In this document: in pieces, positions 6,598 to 7,553 of the stretch | Position numbering within the stretch: the first letter of the stretch is position 1 | Layout: each line of letters starts with the position of its first letter | Assembly: GCA_900556865.1 (NCBI GenBank) | Contig: USQS01000041.1 | Location: 1-7,553 of the forward strand | Origin: an uncultured Clostridium sp. | GTDB lineage: Bacteria; Bacillota; Clostridia; TANB77; CAG-508 | DNA: 7,553 bases | Reading direction: 5' to 3' | Translations under genes and position numbers: made by a program | The notes under the pieces: generated by a model | Database searches by the model: none | What the model was told of the DNA's origin: nothing | Seen by the model: only the letters and a program-made list of their open reading frames with translations

Positions 6598-6604
6598 GGA
6601 AGGA
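6598..6604 (+). promoter_or_regulatory. Ribosome binding site with unusually long spacing before the last GT2 gene
   Basis: GGAAGGA ends 13 nt before the ATG at 6618, longer than the usual 5-10 nt. The ATG at 6605 is out of frame and closes after six codons. In-frame ATT (6609) or ATA (6612) would give closer spacing but are rare starts, so the ATG at 6618 is kept. Confidence 0.45.
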
Positions 6605-6617
6605 ATGTATTATAAAA

Positions 6618-7553
6618 ATGGATGATCTTATAAGTGTTATTATACCCGTTTATAATGTTGAAAGATATCTAAAGAAATGTGTAGATAGTGTTTTAAAGCA
6701 GGACTATACTAATATTGAAATTATACTAGTTGACGATGGCTCAACAGATAGCTCTGGAAACATATGTGATGAGTATTCTAATAAATATCCAAATAAAGTA
6801 AAAGTTATTCATAAAAAAAATGGAGGTCTTTCTGATGCCAGAAATTATGGAATAAAAAAATCAAGTGGAAAATATTTGATTTTCGTTGATAGTGATGACT
6901 GGATTGAGGAAAATACAATAAGTTACTCATATAAGGAAATAATTGAAAATAATGCGCAAATTGCTGTATATGGAATTTCAATAGACCAAGAGGGCAAAAA
7001 AGCAAAAATAAAAAAGCCTTCTGAAAAAAGAATAATTTCATCTAAATTAGCAATTATATATCTTAATTCATTTAGAGGTATAGATGTAAGTGCATGCAAT
7101 AAAATGTTTTGCAGAGAAATTTTTAATAATATAGAATTTCCTGTAGGTAAATTATGCGAAGATTATTATATAATGTATAAATTATTCGAAAACACAAAAC
7201 AGACAATTCTTATTCCAGAAGCATTTTATCATTATTATCAAAGACCTAATAGTATTGTAAGAAGTTCAAATCTTAACATGGATTATTTATATGCGGCTGA
7301 AGAAGAAATGAAATACTTGAGTAAATATAATAAAGATATCGAATTTGCAGGAATTACTGGATATGTTTTTGCTAATATTACGTTATATCATATGAAATAT
7401 ATAAGAAATATAAAAAACGAAAAAAAAGAATTATTAAAACATATGAAAAAGTATAAAAAGTCTGTTTTAAATAATAAATATTTACCAACGGTTAGAAAGA
7501 TTCAGTATATAATTTTTACATATTTTAATAATGTGTATGATTTATGGCTAAGG
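6618..7553 (+). CDS. GT2 family glycosyltransferase (EpsJ/capsule type), 3' end outside the window
   Basis: The frame is open for 312 codons from ATG 6618 to the last base, with no stop, so the C-terminus is missing. It is a GT-A fold enzyme. LISVIIPVYNVERYL (4-18) is the first strand and nucleotide loop, VDDGSTDSSG (38-47) binds the nucleotide, and NGGLSDARNYG (68-78) and FVDSDDW (89-95, with the DSDD metal-binding motif) follow. CNKMFCREIF (160-169), LCEDYYIMYKLF (179-190, with the Glu-Asp catalytic base region) and FYHYYQRPNSIVR (203-215) are typical of Firmicute capsule and exopolysaccharide GT2 enzymes. It would add a further sugar to the repeat unit. The catalytic domain looks complete, and only the tail is lost. 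Donor and linkage are unknown. Confidence 0.9.
   Translation, partial: MDDLISVIIPVYNVERYLKKCVDSVLKQDYTNIEIILVDDGSTDSSGNICDEYSNKYPNKVKVIHKKNGGLSDARNYGIKKSSGKYLIFVDSDDWIEENTISYSYKEIIENNAQIAVYGISIDQEGKKAKIKKPSEKRIISSKLAIIYLNSFRGIDVSACNKMFCREIFNNIEFPVGKLCEDYYIMYKLFENTKQTILIPEAFYHYYQRPNSIVRSSNLNMDYLYAAEEEMKYLSKYNKDIEFAGITGYVFANITLYHMKYIRNIKNEKKELLKHMKKYKKSVLNNKYLPTVRKIQYIIFTYFNNVYDLWLR

Noticed and set aside
6805..7041. 78-codon open frame on the minus strand
   Set aside because: Antisense to the catalytic core of the last GT2 gene. It is Phe/Leu/His-rich with no motif and no SD site.
1..7553. tRNA, rRNA, CRISPR array, insertion sequence or recombination site
   Set aside because: No cloverleaf-like sequence, regular spaced repeats, transposase motifs or terminal inverted repeats were seen on reading through. 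Coding sequence covers nearly all of 227-7553.

Overview
The window is very AT-rich. It uses AGA and ATA codons heavily, reads TGG for Trp and uses TGA as a normal stop, and has purine-rich Shine-Dalgarno (SD) sites before most genes. This fits a low-GC Firmicute of the Clostridia type, not a Mollicute with UGA=Trp. Species cannot be determined from the sequence. All seven genes lie on the + strand and are packed head to tail, with gaps between -1 and about 30 nt and no visible terminator between them. They read as the start of one operon for a surface polysaccharide (capsule, exopolysaccharide or O-antigen-like glycan).

Layout: bases 1-32 form a strong hairpin with a GAAA tetraloop, probably the terminator of an upstream unit. 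An A/T-tract palindrome and an AT-rich leader follow, with a candidate promoter at 158-186. The genes are: (1) 227-913, the initiating sugar-1-phosphate transferase onto a polyprenyl phosphate; (2) 913-1740, a GT-A (GT2) glycosyltransferase; (3) 1744-2865, a polysaccharide pyruvyl transferase family protein; (4) 2867-3724, a short-chain dehydrogenase/reductase (SDR); (5) 3737-5497, a MenD-like thiamine diphosphate (ThDP) enzyme; (6) 5511-6587, a GT-B (GT4) glycosyltransferase; (7) 6618 to the window edge, a second GT2, cut off by the end of the window. Four start codons are moved from the longest reading frame on the basis of ribosome-binding sites; two of the preferred starts are non-ATG (TTG at 2867, GTG at 5511).

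Inferred working: gene 1 loads the first sugar phosphate on the lipid carrier, the three glycosyltransferases extend the repeat unit, and the pyruvyl transferase family protein may add a pyruvate ketal. The SDR and the MenD-like protein are not standard polysaccharide genes. No other menaquinone gene is in the window, and by hand alignment the MenD-like protein keeps the ThDP machinery but differs from MenD at acceptor/donor pocket positions. The best reading is that this pair makes or installs an unusual substituent or branched/reduced precursor for the glycan. This is the most interesting part of the window. Flippase, polymerase and chain-length genes are not present and presumably lie outside.
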